From assembly GCA_949743895.1 (NCBI GenBank), contig CATJUX010000056.1:1-42548 (forward strand): DNA of 42,548 nucleotides. Reading direction: 5' to 3'. A model generated the notes under the pieces. That model was not told where the DNA came from. It ran no database searches and worked only from the letters and a program-made list of their open reading frames with translations. Every line of letters starts with the position of its first letter. Within the stretch, counting starts at the first letter, position 1. Source of the DNA: JANFXS01 sp022791155 (lineage in GTDB: Bacteria > Bacillota > Clostridia > Lachnospirales > Anaerotignaceae). Position numbers and translations under genes: made by a program. Below are positions 1 to 8,248 of this stretch, piece after piece.

Positions 1-1
1 A

Positions 2-73
2 AACGGTGAATTTTCAGGAATTGACATAGAGAAAGTGAAAGCCGAAATGAAACATATTGCACAAAAGCTTTGA
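2..73 (+). CDS. 3' end of an unidentified protein (partial)
   Basis: The window opens inside a plus-strand reading frame that ends in TGA at 71-73. Only 23 residues are visible (starting NGEFSG and ending HIAQKL), which is too little to name a family. The lysine- and glutamate-rich helical tail looks like a normal protein C-terminus. No terminator hairpin with a T-run follows directly; the next 700 bases hold repeats. It could be a chance open stretch, since its start lies outside the window. Confidence 0.45.
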   Translation, partial: NGEFSGIDIEKVKAEMKHIAQKL

Positions 74-95
74 CATAAGTTTGTGTTTCAAATAT

Positions 96-217
96 TATAG
101 GTTTTGAAATTTATGCCAAATGGTCTTTTAGCTTTTTGAAAATTCCCCATAACATTGAATGTCAACAAAGGCTGCAACTCGAACTGCCGACAAAAAGCGT
201 GGCCAAACAGGGGAGGG
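96..217. repeat. Diverged direct repeat, copy A (~122 bp)
   Basis: This stretch runs from TATAGG to GGGGAGGG and recurs 307 bases downstream at 403-524 without net insertions. By eye about 17 of 122 positions differ (roughly 85% identity). The most conserved block is the end, around CTGCCGACAAAAAGCGTGG and ACAGGGGAGGG. It lies in a convergent spacer and carries no credible gene. The far end abuts the multi-hairpin element at 219-333. Confidence 0.8.
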
Positions 218-218
218 T

Positions 219-333
219 GTGGGAGGGGCATTCGGCCCTCGCAACTATGAGATGTGCGAACCGGCTGAAAGCGCCGGCGGCCAAAGGCCGTTTTGCGTAA
301 GCAAAATTCGAGAACCTGCTGTGGCCCTCCCAC
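219..333. other. Multi-hairpin structured element
   Basis: Twelve-base outer arms at 219-230 (GTGGGAGGGGCA) and 322-333 (TGGCCCTCCCAC) are complementary with one mismatch. They enclose four consecutive perfect stem-loops: TCGCA/TGCGA (239-259), CCGGC/GCCGG (261-277), CGGCC/GGCCG with an AAA loop (278-290) and TTTTGC/GCAAAA with a GTAA loop (291-306). An alternative GGGC/GCCC hairpin at 226-238 competes with the outer arm. The layout resembles a multibranched RNA or a MITE-like repeat. I do not recognise the family, and either strand could be transcribed. Confidence 0.6.
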
Positions 334-389
334 GGTCTTAAATGCCATTTGGAAAGCTAAAATTGACCAGATAATAACTACAAATAACG

Positions 390-419
390 AAATTTGGAAA
401 CCTATAGGTTTTCAAATTT
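390..419. repeat. 30-bp near-perfect palindrome at the start of repeat copy B
   Basis: The sequence is symmetric about CCTATAGG (401-408), with 14 of 15 base pairs matching outwards. Repeat copy B begins at 403, next to the symmetry centre, so the left arm is outside the repeat. Copy A has no matching left arm. Confidence 0.65.
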
Positions 420-524
420 ATGCTAAATACCTTTTTAATTTTTTGAAAAATTCTCATAACATTAAATATCAACAAAGGCTAAAACTTGAACTGCCGACAA
501 AAAGCGTGGACAAACAGGGGAGGG
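403..524. repeat. Diverged direct repeat, copy B (~122 bp)
   Basis: This is the second copy of the repeat at 96-217. It is followed not by the four-hairpin element but by a single perfect hairpin GGATGTCC-GGG-GGACATCC at 530-548. The sequence from 549 to about 775 is rich in A and C on this strand and shows no gene or further repeat I can support. Confidence 0.8.
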
Positions 525-774
525 GCGCTGGATGTCCGGGGGACATCCGTTTAGCAGAGCACCTCAAAGAAAACAAACAAAAAAGTTCGCCAAACAGCCA
601 CAACAATATAAACGCCTGTGCAAGAGCGCCCATTTGTCGCCAATGCTTTTGTTGGCGAAAATATCCCGCTTCCGCCAAACAGCTTTCAATGTCATTCGCG
701 CACAAAAGCCCCCCAAACTCAAATTCACAGCTTCAAACAAGGCCCGCCAGCCCATTGGAGCCACGTTCCATGCC

Positions 775-814
775 AAAAATGCATATATAAAGACCGGGGT
801 GCAATCCCCGGTCT
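775..814 (-). terminator. Terminator of the SLH protein gene
   Basis: A perfect 9-bp stem AGACCGGGG/CCCCGGTCT (791-799 and 806-814) has a six-base loop. On the minus strand it is followed by a T-rich stretch. It lies about 50 bases beyond the stop codon of the SLH gene. Confidence 0.8.
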
Positions 815-861
815 ATCTGATGCTTTCCAAAATGCATAAATTTTTTGTTTCACATCAAACT

Positions 862-3816
862 TCATTTTTCATTAGGCTCTGCCTCAATTTTAAGCACTCT
901 GCCGCTTTTGCTGAACGTCAAAGTCACATCAACGCTTTCAATCTTGTTTGATTCATATGCCTTTTTCAGTCCGCTGTAACTGTCGTTATAACCGCCGCTC
1001 ACAGAAAACTCAACATTATCTTTGCTATAAACATAGTCGCTTCTGTTCCCGCTGTCAAACTCAATTCTCACTGAGTCCTCCTCCAGCCTTGTCAGTGTGC
1101 CCTCAGCTGTTTCAACATATCCCGTGAGCTTTGTGATCTCTTTGTGTTTGTTGATGTCCGCTGTGACTTCAATAACTTTGTCATCCTCCTCAACAGCGGC
1201 AATCAAGTCATCATAGTCTGTGATTGAATCGTTTTTGCCGTCTTTTATGTCAATTTTTATGTCGTCTGAATCGCCGTCAAAGCTATATGTCCTGTTTCCA
1301 ATGCGAATTTCAGAAGCAGTGACCTTTTTGATTTTGCCGCTGTCGTCGTCATAGTCGTCATCGTTGTCACTGTCAGACTCAATCCAAACTTTGACAACCT
1401 CGCCGTTTTTAAGCTCAATGTCAACGCTGTCACCTTTGCGCACATTGTCGCTCACATAGTCATAGTCGCGTGATCTGTCTTCAAAATAGAACTTAACATT
1501 TTCTTCATCACGGTCTTCAAAGTCATATTCTTCTTCACGGCCGTTACGCTTTTCAATTGTTATGCGTCTTTTTGTCATGCTCACAAATTCGCCGCTTATT
1601 TTGTCGTCATCATCATCGTCGTCATCGTCATAATCATCGCTTGAAATGCGCACTTTTGTCACTTCACCGGATCTGTTCAAATCCAACCTGACGTCGTCGC
1701 CGCTTTCAGCATTTCTTTTGATATAGTCATAATCCCTGCTCTTGTCGTCATAATAAAATTTCACGTTTTCATTGTCTTCATCATCAAAATAATATTCTTT
1801 TGATTTTCCACTGCTTGTTTTAACACGTATATATCTTGATGAAATTGATGAAAAAGTCCCTCTCACAGTGTCGTCGTCATCATCATCGTCACCATCGCCC
1901 GAAATCCAAACTTTGGTAACTTCGCCGTCGCTGTTCAGTTCCAGTTTGACATCTTCGCCGTCATCGACATATTTTCTGATATAATCATAGTCCTTTAATT
2001 TGTCTTCATAATAGAATTTCACATTGTTGTTGCTGTTGCCTTCAAAGTCATAGTCTCTTGTCTTTTCGCCATTGGTTTTTATGCGTATATATCTTGAATA
2101 TATTGCATAAAATTCACCTTTGACAGTGTCGTCACTGTCACTGTCGTCGTCTTCAACCCAAACTTTGGTGACCTCGCCGTTGCGGTCAAGCTCCAGCTTG
2201 ACGTCATCGCCGCTTTCGGCGTTGCTTCTTATGTAGTCATAACTCCTCGAAGTTCCTTTATAATAGAACTTCACGTTATCGCTGTCTTCATCATCAAAGT
2301 AATAGTCAGTTGTTCTTCCCGAGCTGCTTTTTATGCGTATATATCTTGCAGTGATTGATGAAAATTCACCTCTGACAGTGTCGCCGTCTGTATTCTTTGT
2401 GATAAGATCAGCTTTTTCAACATAATCATTTTTGTCATCAACAGTCAGTGTGACTGTATATTTTGTTTCCGCTTTGTTCTTAAATTTGCTATATGTGCTT
2501 TTGCTTCCGTCGATATAAAAATCAGCATTGTCACTGTCTTTGTCATCAAAATAATATGTTGTGCTTTTTCCGGCAACTTTAATTTTTATGTTGCTTTCAG
2601 AAATGCTCACAAAGTCACCCGAAACCGTGCCGCTGACACGCGCTTCTGTGACGCGGCCGTTTCCATCAAGAGTGAGCTTTATGTCACGGCCTTTTATGGC
2701 ATCATCACGGAAATCTCTATATGTTGTGCTTTTGGAATTAATATAAAATTTGACATCGTCATAGCTTCCGCCAACAAAGTCATATGTTTTGCTGCTGCTT
2801 CCCGAATCAATCTTTATCGAACTTGACGACACGGAGTTGTAAAGTCCGCTCACTGTGGATTTGCTTGTGTTTGTCAAGCTTGAAGAACCTGTTGTTTTCG
2901 TTGTTATGAGTATGCTCATTATGTCCTGTCCCTTATAGCTCACAGAAACGGTATAGCCTTCTCTGATTGACGACATAAGAACTCTTGTGTTTCCGTCTAA
3001 AACAGGCGTTGTGTCCGTTCCCGAAAAAACATGGTCTTTAGAGCCATCGTTCACTGTGAGAACAACGCCGCTTCCAACAATTTGCACCGATTTGACCTTT
3101 CCAGAAATTGAGCCTGTCTCAACAGCCGGTTTTTTGTTCGCATTTTGAACCACGTCATAGCTTTTTGAAACAATGACAGCCATTTCGGCGCGGTTGATTG
3201 TGTTTCTTGGATTGAAGTTGTTGTTCGCGTCTCCATTCACAACCCCCAGTTTAACAAGCAAGTCGATATATGGAACGGCAATGGCGCTCACAGCCGATTT
3301 GTCATTGAAACTAAGGCTTGCAGAGCTGTTCAGTGTTCCATATTTTTCCAGCGAACGTCCAAACATAATCGCCACATCCTGCCTTGTTGCGTTCACAGTT
3401 GCCGAACCACTTGACGTGACAAACCCGGGTATGTCTGAAATTGTTATAATGTTGTTTTCAAGTCCATAGGCCACTGCTGGCTGAACCCATGACGGTATCT
3501 TATATCCGTTCATAACGCTTGTCCATTTGCTGAGAATGGCGTTTGAGACAGTTCCGCTGCCACTGCGCTGCATAAGCGAATATACAAGCTGCATTGTTTC
3601 GCAATATGTAACACCATCTCTTGATCTAAAAACCAAGTTGTTCCTGGAATCATAGTCGCCAACCATGAGGCCCAGATCTGCCACAGAATTTATGTATGTT
3701 TTGGCGCCTTCCCATGGAACATTGTTAATATCGGTGAAGCTGGCGGCATATGTTTGAGCATTGCCGCAAAAAATACTTCCAGCCATTATAACAGCCAATA
3801 AACCTTTTCTATTCAT
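862..3816 (-). CDS. SLH-domain surface protein with Asp-rich tandem modules
   Basis: This 984-residue secreted protein is predicted to attach to the cell wall. A signal peptide (about residues 1-25, ending QTYAA) is followed by three SLH-type segments up to about residue 225; the first and third match best (FTDINNVPWEGA, VPYIDLLVKLGVVNGD). From about 236 to the end come some eight or nine modules of 75-90 residues, with recurring YIRIK, YYFDDEDS, VKFYY, YDYI and GEVTKVW blocks. The central modules are joined by linkers that are almost pure aspartate (about residues 555-565, 640-650, 727-738 and 815-825). The start was placed at the ATG 7 bases after GGGAGG. SLH domains bind pyruvylated wall polymers in the family; the function of the modules is unknown to me, and calcium binding by the linkers is inference. 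Confidence 0.9.
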   Translation of the reverse strand: MNRKGLLAVIMAGSIFCGNAQTYAASFTDINNVPWEGAKTYINSVADLGLMVGDYDSRNNLVFRSRDGVTYCETMQLVYSLMQRSGSGTVSNAILSKWTSVMNGYKIPSWVQPAVAYGLENNIITISDIPGFVTSSGSATVNATRQDVAIMFGRSLEKYGTLNSSASLSFNDKSAVSAIAVPYIDLLVKLGVVNGDANNNFNPRNTINRAEMAVIVSKSYDVVQNANKKPAVETGSISGKVKSVQIVGSGVVLTVNDGSKDHVFSGTDTTPVLDGNTRVLMSSIREGYTVSVSYKGQDIMSILITTKTTGSSSLTNTSKSTVSGLYNSVSSSSIKIDSGSSSKTYDFVGGSYDDVKFYINSKSTTYRDFRDDAIKGRDIKLTLDGNGRVTEARVSGTVSGDFVSISESNIKIKVAGKSTTYYFDDKDSDNADFYIDGSKSTYSKFKNKAETKYTVTLTVDDKNDYVEKADLITKNTDGDTVRGEFSSITARYIRIKSSSGRTTDYYFDDEDSDNVKFYYKGTSRSYDYIRSNAESGDDVKLELDRNGEVTKVWVEDDDSDSDDTVKGEFYAIYSRYIRIKTNGEKTRDYDFEGNSNNNVKFYYEDKLKDYDYIRKYVDDGEDVKLELNSDGEVTKVWISGDGDDDDDDDTVRGTFSSISSRYIRVKTSSGKSKEYYFDDEDNENVKFYYDDKSRDYDYIKRNAESGDDVRLDLNRSGEVTKVRISSDDYDDDDDDDDDKISGEFVSMTKRRITIEKRNGREEEYDFEDRDEENVKFYFEDRSRDYDYVSDNVRKGDSVDIELKNGEVVKVWIESDSDNDDDYDDDSGKIKKVTASEIRIGNRTYSFDGDSDDIKIDIKDGKNDSITDYDDLIAAVEEDDKVIEVTADINKHKEITKLTGYVETAEGTLTRLEEDSVRIEFDSGNRSDYVYSKDNVEFSVSGGYNDSYSGLKKAYESNKIESVDVTLTFSKSGRVLKIEAEPNEK

Positions 3817-3976
3817 AAGCAAACCTCCCAAAACGCAGAATAGATTGCACGGCGGGCGCATGCCGCCATATATTTTAAGTCGATGCGTTTTATATCATTG
3901 ATAAGCTAAAGCAGCTCTTGTCACGCGCACAGCGAAACAAGCACACGGCATAAAGCCGTTGAAAGCATTTTCTTTA

Positions 3977-4006
3977 ATTATACATCATTTCCGTATAGAA
4001 TGTTCC
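3977..4006 (-). promoter_or_regulatory. Probable promoter of the SLH gene
   Basis: A perfect TATAAT (3977-3982 on the minus strand) lies 18 bases from a weak GGAACA -35 (4001-4006). It predicts a leader of about 150 bases that contains a small ACGGC/GCCGT hairpin. The rest of the spacer from 3817 to 4145 is AT-rich and holds nothing else I can support. Confidence 0.45.
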
Positions 4007-4145
4007 ACAATTTTTTAAATTTAAGAAAAAATTAATGTTTATTTGATATATTTTTATTTTATAAGCAAAAAACTGCCGGCCATAATAACAGACAGTTAGA
4101 TTTTTAGATGCTTTTAGTCTATAATTCCCAATACGCATAAATCTT

Positions 4146-4554
4146 TTAAATTGATATATAATTTCTGTTAACTTTTCTCAGCCTCACGCCCTCAAATATG
4201 GCCCTTATGAGAAGATATACCCTTTCATCTTTAATAACGGCGCTTGTATCATTTTTTTGTTTTTTACATAAAAATAGCTTCCCCAACAGGAATTTCTATC
4301 CTGTTTTCTGGAGTTGCCACAACAGCCGTTTTCTTTTGTGAATCGTAACCAACATCAAAGCCGGCTGTTTCCATAGTAACCCTAAGCGGAACCATAGTTC
4401 TGTTGTTTTCGTCTACAAACGGATAGCCCGTTTCCTGATCAAACACAACATTTTGGCCGTCTATTGCAGCGTTTATTATTCTGTTATGCAAAACACTGAT
4501 TGATAAACTCCAAAAACCTATTGCTGATACCGGCAAAAATAAATATTTTTTCAC
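4146..4554 (-). pseudogene. Frameshifted copper-amine-oxidase-N (stalk) domain protein
   Basis: The first frame starts at a GTG (4554) 6 bases after AGAAGG. It encodes a signal peptide and a stalk-type domain (IDGQNVVFD, then MVPLRVTMETAGFDV and IEIPVGEAIFM), and stops at 4264. The family normally continues into a second half of the type NDTSAVIKDGRTYLPIRAIFE. That half is present here in another frame (NDTSAVIKDERVYLLIRAIF), immediately beyond the stop, and runs to 4146. A short indel in the run of A's near 4255-4266 therefore broke the gene. The second half has already decayed (VYLLIR for VYLPIR). A sequencing error in the A-run is the main alternative. Confidence 0.7.
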
Positions 4555-4587
4555 ACACAATACCTTCTTGGAAATACTTTTTTGTCA

Positions 4588-4624
4588 TAATAACCAAAAC
4601 GGCACAGGTATGCCTATGCCGTTT
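4588..4624 (-). terminator. Terminator of the rnf operon
   Basis: The stem AAACGGCA/TGCCGTTT (4597-4604 and 4617-4624) is extended by AGG/CCT inside. On the minus strand it is followed by TTTTGGTTATT. It lies 16 bases beyond the rnfB stop codon. Confidence 0.8.
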
Positions 4625-4639
4625 GTTTTTAATATTGTT

Positions 4640-5485
4640 TTATTCGGCTGCGCTTTCGGCAGCTTTCTTTTCCTCCATGGCTTTAATGCGTGGATTTTGG
4701 ATCACTTTCTTAGGACACTTCATTGCGCAGAGTCCGCAGTCCTTGCATTTTGTGTAGTCAATAACGGCAACGTTGTTCTCAACATGGATAGCATCGAACT
4801 TGCAGTTTTTCTCGCATATCTTACATGCAATGCATCCAACTTTGCAGTTGGCGTTCACAACTTTGCCTGGATCCTTTGAATTGCAGGCAACCTTTGTCTT
4901 TTTGGAAGCCGGCACAAGCGTAACAAGAGACTTTGGACACGCCTTGACACACTTTCCGCATGCAACGCATTTTTCCTCGTCAACAACGGCAATGCCATTG
5001 ACAATATGTATCGCGTCAAAAGCACATGCCTTAACACAGCTTCCCAGGCCGAGACAACCATATGAACAGCCCTTTGCGCCGCCGCCGGCAAGCTGACTTG
5101 CCATGGCACAGTCGTCCATGCCGAAATATTGATATTTGTTTACGCTCAAATCACATGTTCCGCCGCATTTCACAAAAGCAACTTCGCGTTCCTTTTCTTC
5201 AGCAACAACGCCCATAACCTCGGATATTGCCGCTGCACTTTTGGCGCCGCCGACAGGGCATGCGTTAACAGGGGCAGTGCCGGCAACAATTGCCGCCGCC
5301 AAGCCTCCGCAGCCCGGATAGCCGCAGCCGCCGCAGTTGGCGCCCGGAAGGCATTCCGTGACCTGTCCAATTCGGGGGTCTTCCTCAACAGCAAACACCT
5401 TGCCCGCAAAACCAAGGCCCGCGCCAAAAACAAGACCTAATCCGCCGATGCTGAGCACCGGAAATAATATACTGTTTATGTCCAT
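4640..5485 (-). CDS. rnfB: Rnf complex subunit B, multi-cluster ferredoxin
   Basis: This 281-residue subunit takes electrons from reduced ferredoxin and passes them into the membrane Rnf complex. An N-terminal membrane helix (residues 1-25) is followed by the Fe-S domain motif LPGANCGGCGYPGC. There are four ferredoxin-like cysteine blocks: CLGLGSCVKAC, CVACGKCVKACP, CIACKICEKNC and CKDCGLCAMKCP. A lysine/alanine-rich tail ends the protein. It is the last gene of the operon, 20 bases after rnfA, and is followed by a terminator. The order C-D-G-E-A-B is that of clostridial Rnf. Confidence 0.97.
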   Translation of the reverse strand: MDINSILFPVLSIGGLGLVFGAGLGFAGKVFAVEEDPRIGQVTECLPGANCGGCGYPGCGGLAAAIVAGTAPVNACPVGGAKSAAAISEVMGVVAEEKEREVAFVKCGGTCDLSVNKYQYFGMDDCAMASQLAGGGAKGCSYGCLGLGSCVKACAFDAIHIVNGIAVVDEEKCVACGKCVKACPKSLVTLVPASKKTKVACNSKDPGKVVNANCKVGCIACKICEKNCKFDAIHVENNVAVIDYTKCKDCGLCAMKCPKKVIQNPRIKAMEEKKAAESAAE

Positions 5486-5505
5486 TTTCGTTCACCCCTT
5501 AGTTT

Positions 5506-6099
5506 TTAAAGTTTAATCAAGCCCTGGAAGCCCAGGAACGCCAATGCCATTAATGTTGCAGAAATCAATGCTATCGGGAATCCTCTAAACGCTTTTGGAA
5601 TGTTGTTGAACTCAATTCTTTCACGAATTCCGGCAAAAAGCACAATTGAGAGCGCAAAGCCCACAGCGCCGCCAAAGCCGTTGAGCACTGACGCAATGAA
5701 TGTGTAGTTTCTCTGCATATTAACAACTGCAACGCCCAAAACGGCACAGTTTGTTGTTATAAGCGGAAGATAAACGCCCAATGCCTGATAAAGCGAAGGC
5801 GAGCTTTTTTTGAGGAACATCTCAACAAGCTGAACAAGCGCCGCAATAACCAATATAAACGCTATGTTGTAAAGATATTGAATTCCCAAGTTAACCAATA
5901 TTAAATTATACACAAAGTATGTTATTGCGCTGGCCAACGTCATAACGAATATAACGGCTCCGCCCATGCCCGCCGCCGTTTCAACCTTTTTTGAAACGCC
6001 GAAGAAAGGGCATATGCCTAAGAACTGACTCAAAACATAGTTGTTAACGAATATGGCCGCTAACACCAGCATTATAAGATTTGGCTGTACATGTGTCAT
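5506..6099 (-). CDS. rnfA: Rnf complex subunit A, integral membrane protein
   Basis: This 197-residue protein has about six hydrophobic helices and is homologous to RnfE and to the NqrD/NqrE pair. Family features include FLGICPFFGVSKKVETA near residue 26 and PLITTNCAVLGVAV near residue 113; in this family such half-helix cysteines hold an Fe-S cluster between RnfA and RnfE. It lies 17 bases after rnfE with a clear AAGGAGGGG site. Confidence 0.97.
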   Translation of the reverse strand: MTHVQPNLIMLVLAAIFVNNYVLSQFLGICPFFGVSKKVETAAGMGGAVIFVMTLASAITYFVYNLILVNLGIQYLYNIAFILVIAALVQLVEMFLKKSSPSLYQALGVYLPLITTNCAVLGVAVVNMQRNYTFIASVLNGFGGAVGFALSIVLFAGIRERIEFNNIPKAFRGFPIALISATLMALAFLGFQGLIKL

Positions 6100-6116
6100 T
6101 TAATTACCCCTCCTTC

Positions 6117-6716
6117 TCACGCGGATTTTTTATTCATAAAGTGGTTTAATATGGCCATGAGCACACCCAGTGCAAGGAACGCGCCAGGAGCCATAATGAG
6201 TATGAGTGTCTGTGGGAACGCTTCAGGAAGAACTCTGATGCTGAACGCTGTTCCGCTTCCTATAAGCTCGCGCACAAGGCCAAGAACAGTGAGTGCGAGA
6301 GTGAAGCCAAGGCCCATGCCTATGCCGTCGAAGAAAGAATCAATGGCATTGTTTTTTGAAGCAAACGCTTCTGCACGGCCGAGTATTATACAGTTAACAA
6401 CGATAAGGGGGATATAAAGCCCCAGCGCATCGTTGAGCGAAGGAAGATATGCTTGCAGAAGGAACTGCACAATTGTAACAAAGCTTGCGATAACAACAAC
6501 GAACGCCGGTATTCTCACTTTGTCAGGAATGATTTTTCTAAGCAGTGATATAACAACGTTGGCGCAAATCAAAACCGCCGCTGTTGAAACGCCCATGCCT
6601 ATGCCGTTTATGGCGCTGCTTGTGACGGCCAGTGTTGGACACATGCCTATAACCTGTATGAATGTTGGGTTTTCATCCACAATGCCGTTTTTAATTATTT
6701 TAACTGGATTGCCCAT
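6117..6716 (-). CDS. rnfE: Rnf complex subunit E, integral membrane protein
   Basis: This 199-residue membrane protein with about six helices pairs with RnfA. The paired cysteine motifs are IQVIGMCPTLAVTSS (residues ~21-35) and PLIVVNCIILGRAEAFAS (residues ~107-124). The start codon overlaps the rnfG stop as TAATG, which indicates translational coupling. Confidence 0.97.
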   Translation of the reverse strand: MGNPVKIIKNGIVDENPTFIQVIGMCPTLAVTSSAINGIGMGVSTAAVLICANVVISLLRKIIPDKVRIPAFVVVIASFVTIVQFLLQAYLPSLNDALGLYIPLIVVNCIILGRAEAFASKNNAIDSFFDGIGMGLGFTLALTVLGLVRELIGSGTAFSIRVLPEAFPQTLILIMAPGAFLALGVLMAILNHFMNKKSA

Positions 6717-7261
6717 TAGTTTGCACCTCCGTTTGCCTCAACCCATTCGCGGGCCTCATTCACGCCGGAAACAACGGCTCTTGATGTGATTGTGGCGCTT
6801 GTGATTGCCTGAACCTGTCCGCCGTCTTTGCTCACGGCAAGCTCGCCGCTCATGCCGCTAAACTGTCCTGTGAAGCTTTCAGTTGCTGCAACAGCGCCAA
6901 GGCCCGGTGTTTCAGACGGTGTTGTGACCTGAAGCCCTGTGATGACGCCGTCAAGATCAAAGCCGACTGTTGTTGGCACAGCGCCGCCAAAACCACTTGG
7001 GTTGGCTGTCACAACATATCCAATGACGTTTCCGCTTCCGTCAAGGCCCTTGCTTGCAGAAGTGATTGTGCCGCCAAAATCGCTTTCAATTTCCTCAAAG
7101 CTTGAAGCTTCAGGCAATGCGGCCTGCATTGCCGCAACTTGTGCCGCTTCTTCTGAAATTCTGATTGGCTCTGCTGTCACGCTCTGCACAACGCCAAGGA
7201 GCGCCGCTGCAACAGCCGTGATTATAAGCAGTATTCCTGCTGGTTTAATTATTTCGTTCAC
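6716..7261 (-). CDS. rnfG: Rnf complex subunit G, covalent-FMN protein
   Basis: This 181-residue subunit has one N-terminal membrane anchor (residues ~5-28) and an extracytoplasmic FMN-binding domain. The flavinylation motif near the C-terminus is ITSATIT, with Thr157 the predicted FMN-phosphothreonine. The GTG start overlaps the rnfD stop by four bases (GTGA). An ApbE-type flavin transferase would be needed; none is in the window. Confidence 0.96.
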   Translation of the reverse strand: MNEIIKPAGILLIITAVAAALLGVVQSVTAEPIRISEEAAQVAAMQAALPEASSFEEIESDFGGTITSASKGLDGSGNVIGYVVTANPSGFGGAVPTTVGFDLDGVITGLQVTTPSETPGLGAVAATESFTGQFSGMSGELAVSKDGGQVQAITSATITSRAVVSGVNEAREWVEANGGAN

Positions 7262-8229
7262 GCTTTTTCCGCTCCCTTCTTAACCTTTGGCAAAGCGCCG
7301 AATATTGTAGGTTTTGTGAATCTGTCAATCAGTGGAACGCAAAGGTTCATAATAAGTATTGAATATGAAACGCCTTCGGGATAACCGCCGAAAACTCTGA
7401 TAAGCACTGTGAGCAAGCCGCAGCCAATTCCCATGATGATCTGTCCTTTAGGGGATATTGGTGAAGATGCATAGTCTGTTGCCATGAAAAATGCTCCAAG
7501 CATAACGCCGCCAATCATAATTTCATAGACAGGGTTGCTTCCTTCTCTTCCCAAAACGGCTGAAAGCACAAACACTGTGGCAAGATAGACAACCGGTATC
7601 CTCCAGCTTATAACTTCTCTCACAATAAGATATATTCCGCCGATTATAAGAGCAAGGGCACATGTCTCGCCTATACAGCCGCCAATTCTGCCAAGGAGTG
7701 CGTCCTGAAGTGAAGGAAGCTGTGCAAGAGCTGTTTCTGAACCGTCTTTAAGAAGTCCGAGAGGAGTTGCTGTTGAAACCGCGTCAACACCTGGTGTGAT
7801 CCAGTCAGTCATTATTGTGGGATAAGATCCCATGAGGAATGCACGGCCGGCCAGAGCTGGGTTTATGAAGTTTTGTCCAAGCCCGCCAAAAAGCTGTTTT
7901 GCAAATATAATGGCGAAAGCGCTTCCCACAATAGGCACCCACCATGGCGCTGTTGCCGGAAGGTTCATGGCAAGAAGAAGCCCTGTGACAACGGCCGATA
8001 AATCGCTGACTGTGATTTTCTGCTTAGTCGCTTTTTGATAAAGCCCCTCGGCTATAACCGCTGTGGCTATGGAAATGACCATAAGCAAAAGCGCGTTAAA
8101 CCCAAAATTTATAATCCCCATCACTGCCGCTGGAACAAGCGCAATGATTACGTCACGCATTATTGTCTGCGTTGACTCTTTGGAGCGCACGTGAGGGGTA
8201 GCAGATATAGTAATGTTTGGATAATCCAT
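7258..8229 (-). CDS. rnfD: Rnf complex subunit D, membrane flavoprotein
   Basis: This 323-residue membrane subunit of the RnfD/NqrB family is thought to take part in ion translocation. The segment VDAVSTATPLGLL holds the predicted covalent-FMN threonine (Thr155). Other family blocks are GGLGQNFINPALAGRAFL and FFMATDYASSPISPKG. It starts 19 bases after rnfC. Confidence 0.97.
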   Translation of the reverse strand: MDYPNITISATPHVRSKESTQTIMRDVIIALVPAAVMGIINFGFNALLLMVISIATAVIAEGLYQKATKQKITVSDLSAVVTGLLLAMNLPATAPWWVPIVGSAFAIIFAKQLFGGLGQNFINPALAGRAFLMGSYPTIMTDWITPGVDAVSTATPLGLLKDGSETALAQLPSLQDALLGRIGGCIGETCALALIIGGIYLIVREVISWRIPVVYLATVFVLSAVLGREGSNPVYEIMIGGVMLGAFFMATDYASSPISPKGQIIMGIGCGLLTVLIRVFGGYPEGVSYSILIMNLCVPLIDRFTKPTIFGALPKVKKGAEKA

Positions 8230-8248
8230 TTTTTAGTGTCCCCCTTAA

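Noticed and set aside
88..348. Minus-strand open frame across repeat copy A and the hairpin element
   Set aside because: It follows the repeat and the hairpin stems, has no ribosome site and contains no recognisable domain; the structure explains the sequence better than coding does.
469..951. Several overlapping open frames on both strands between repeat copy B and the SLH gene
   Set aside because: They overlap each other, lack ribosome sites and show no protein-like conservation pattern.
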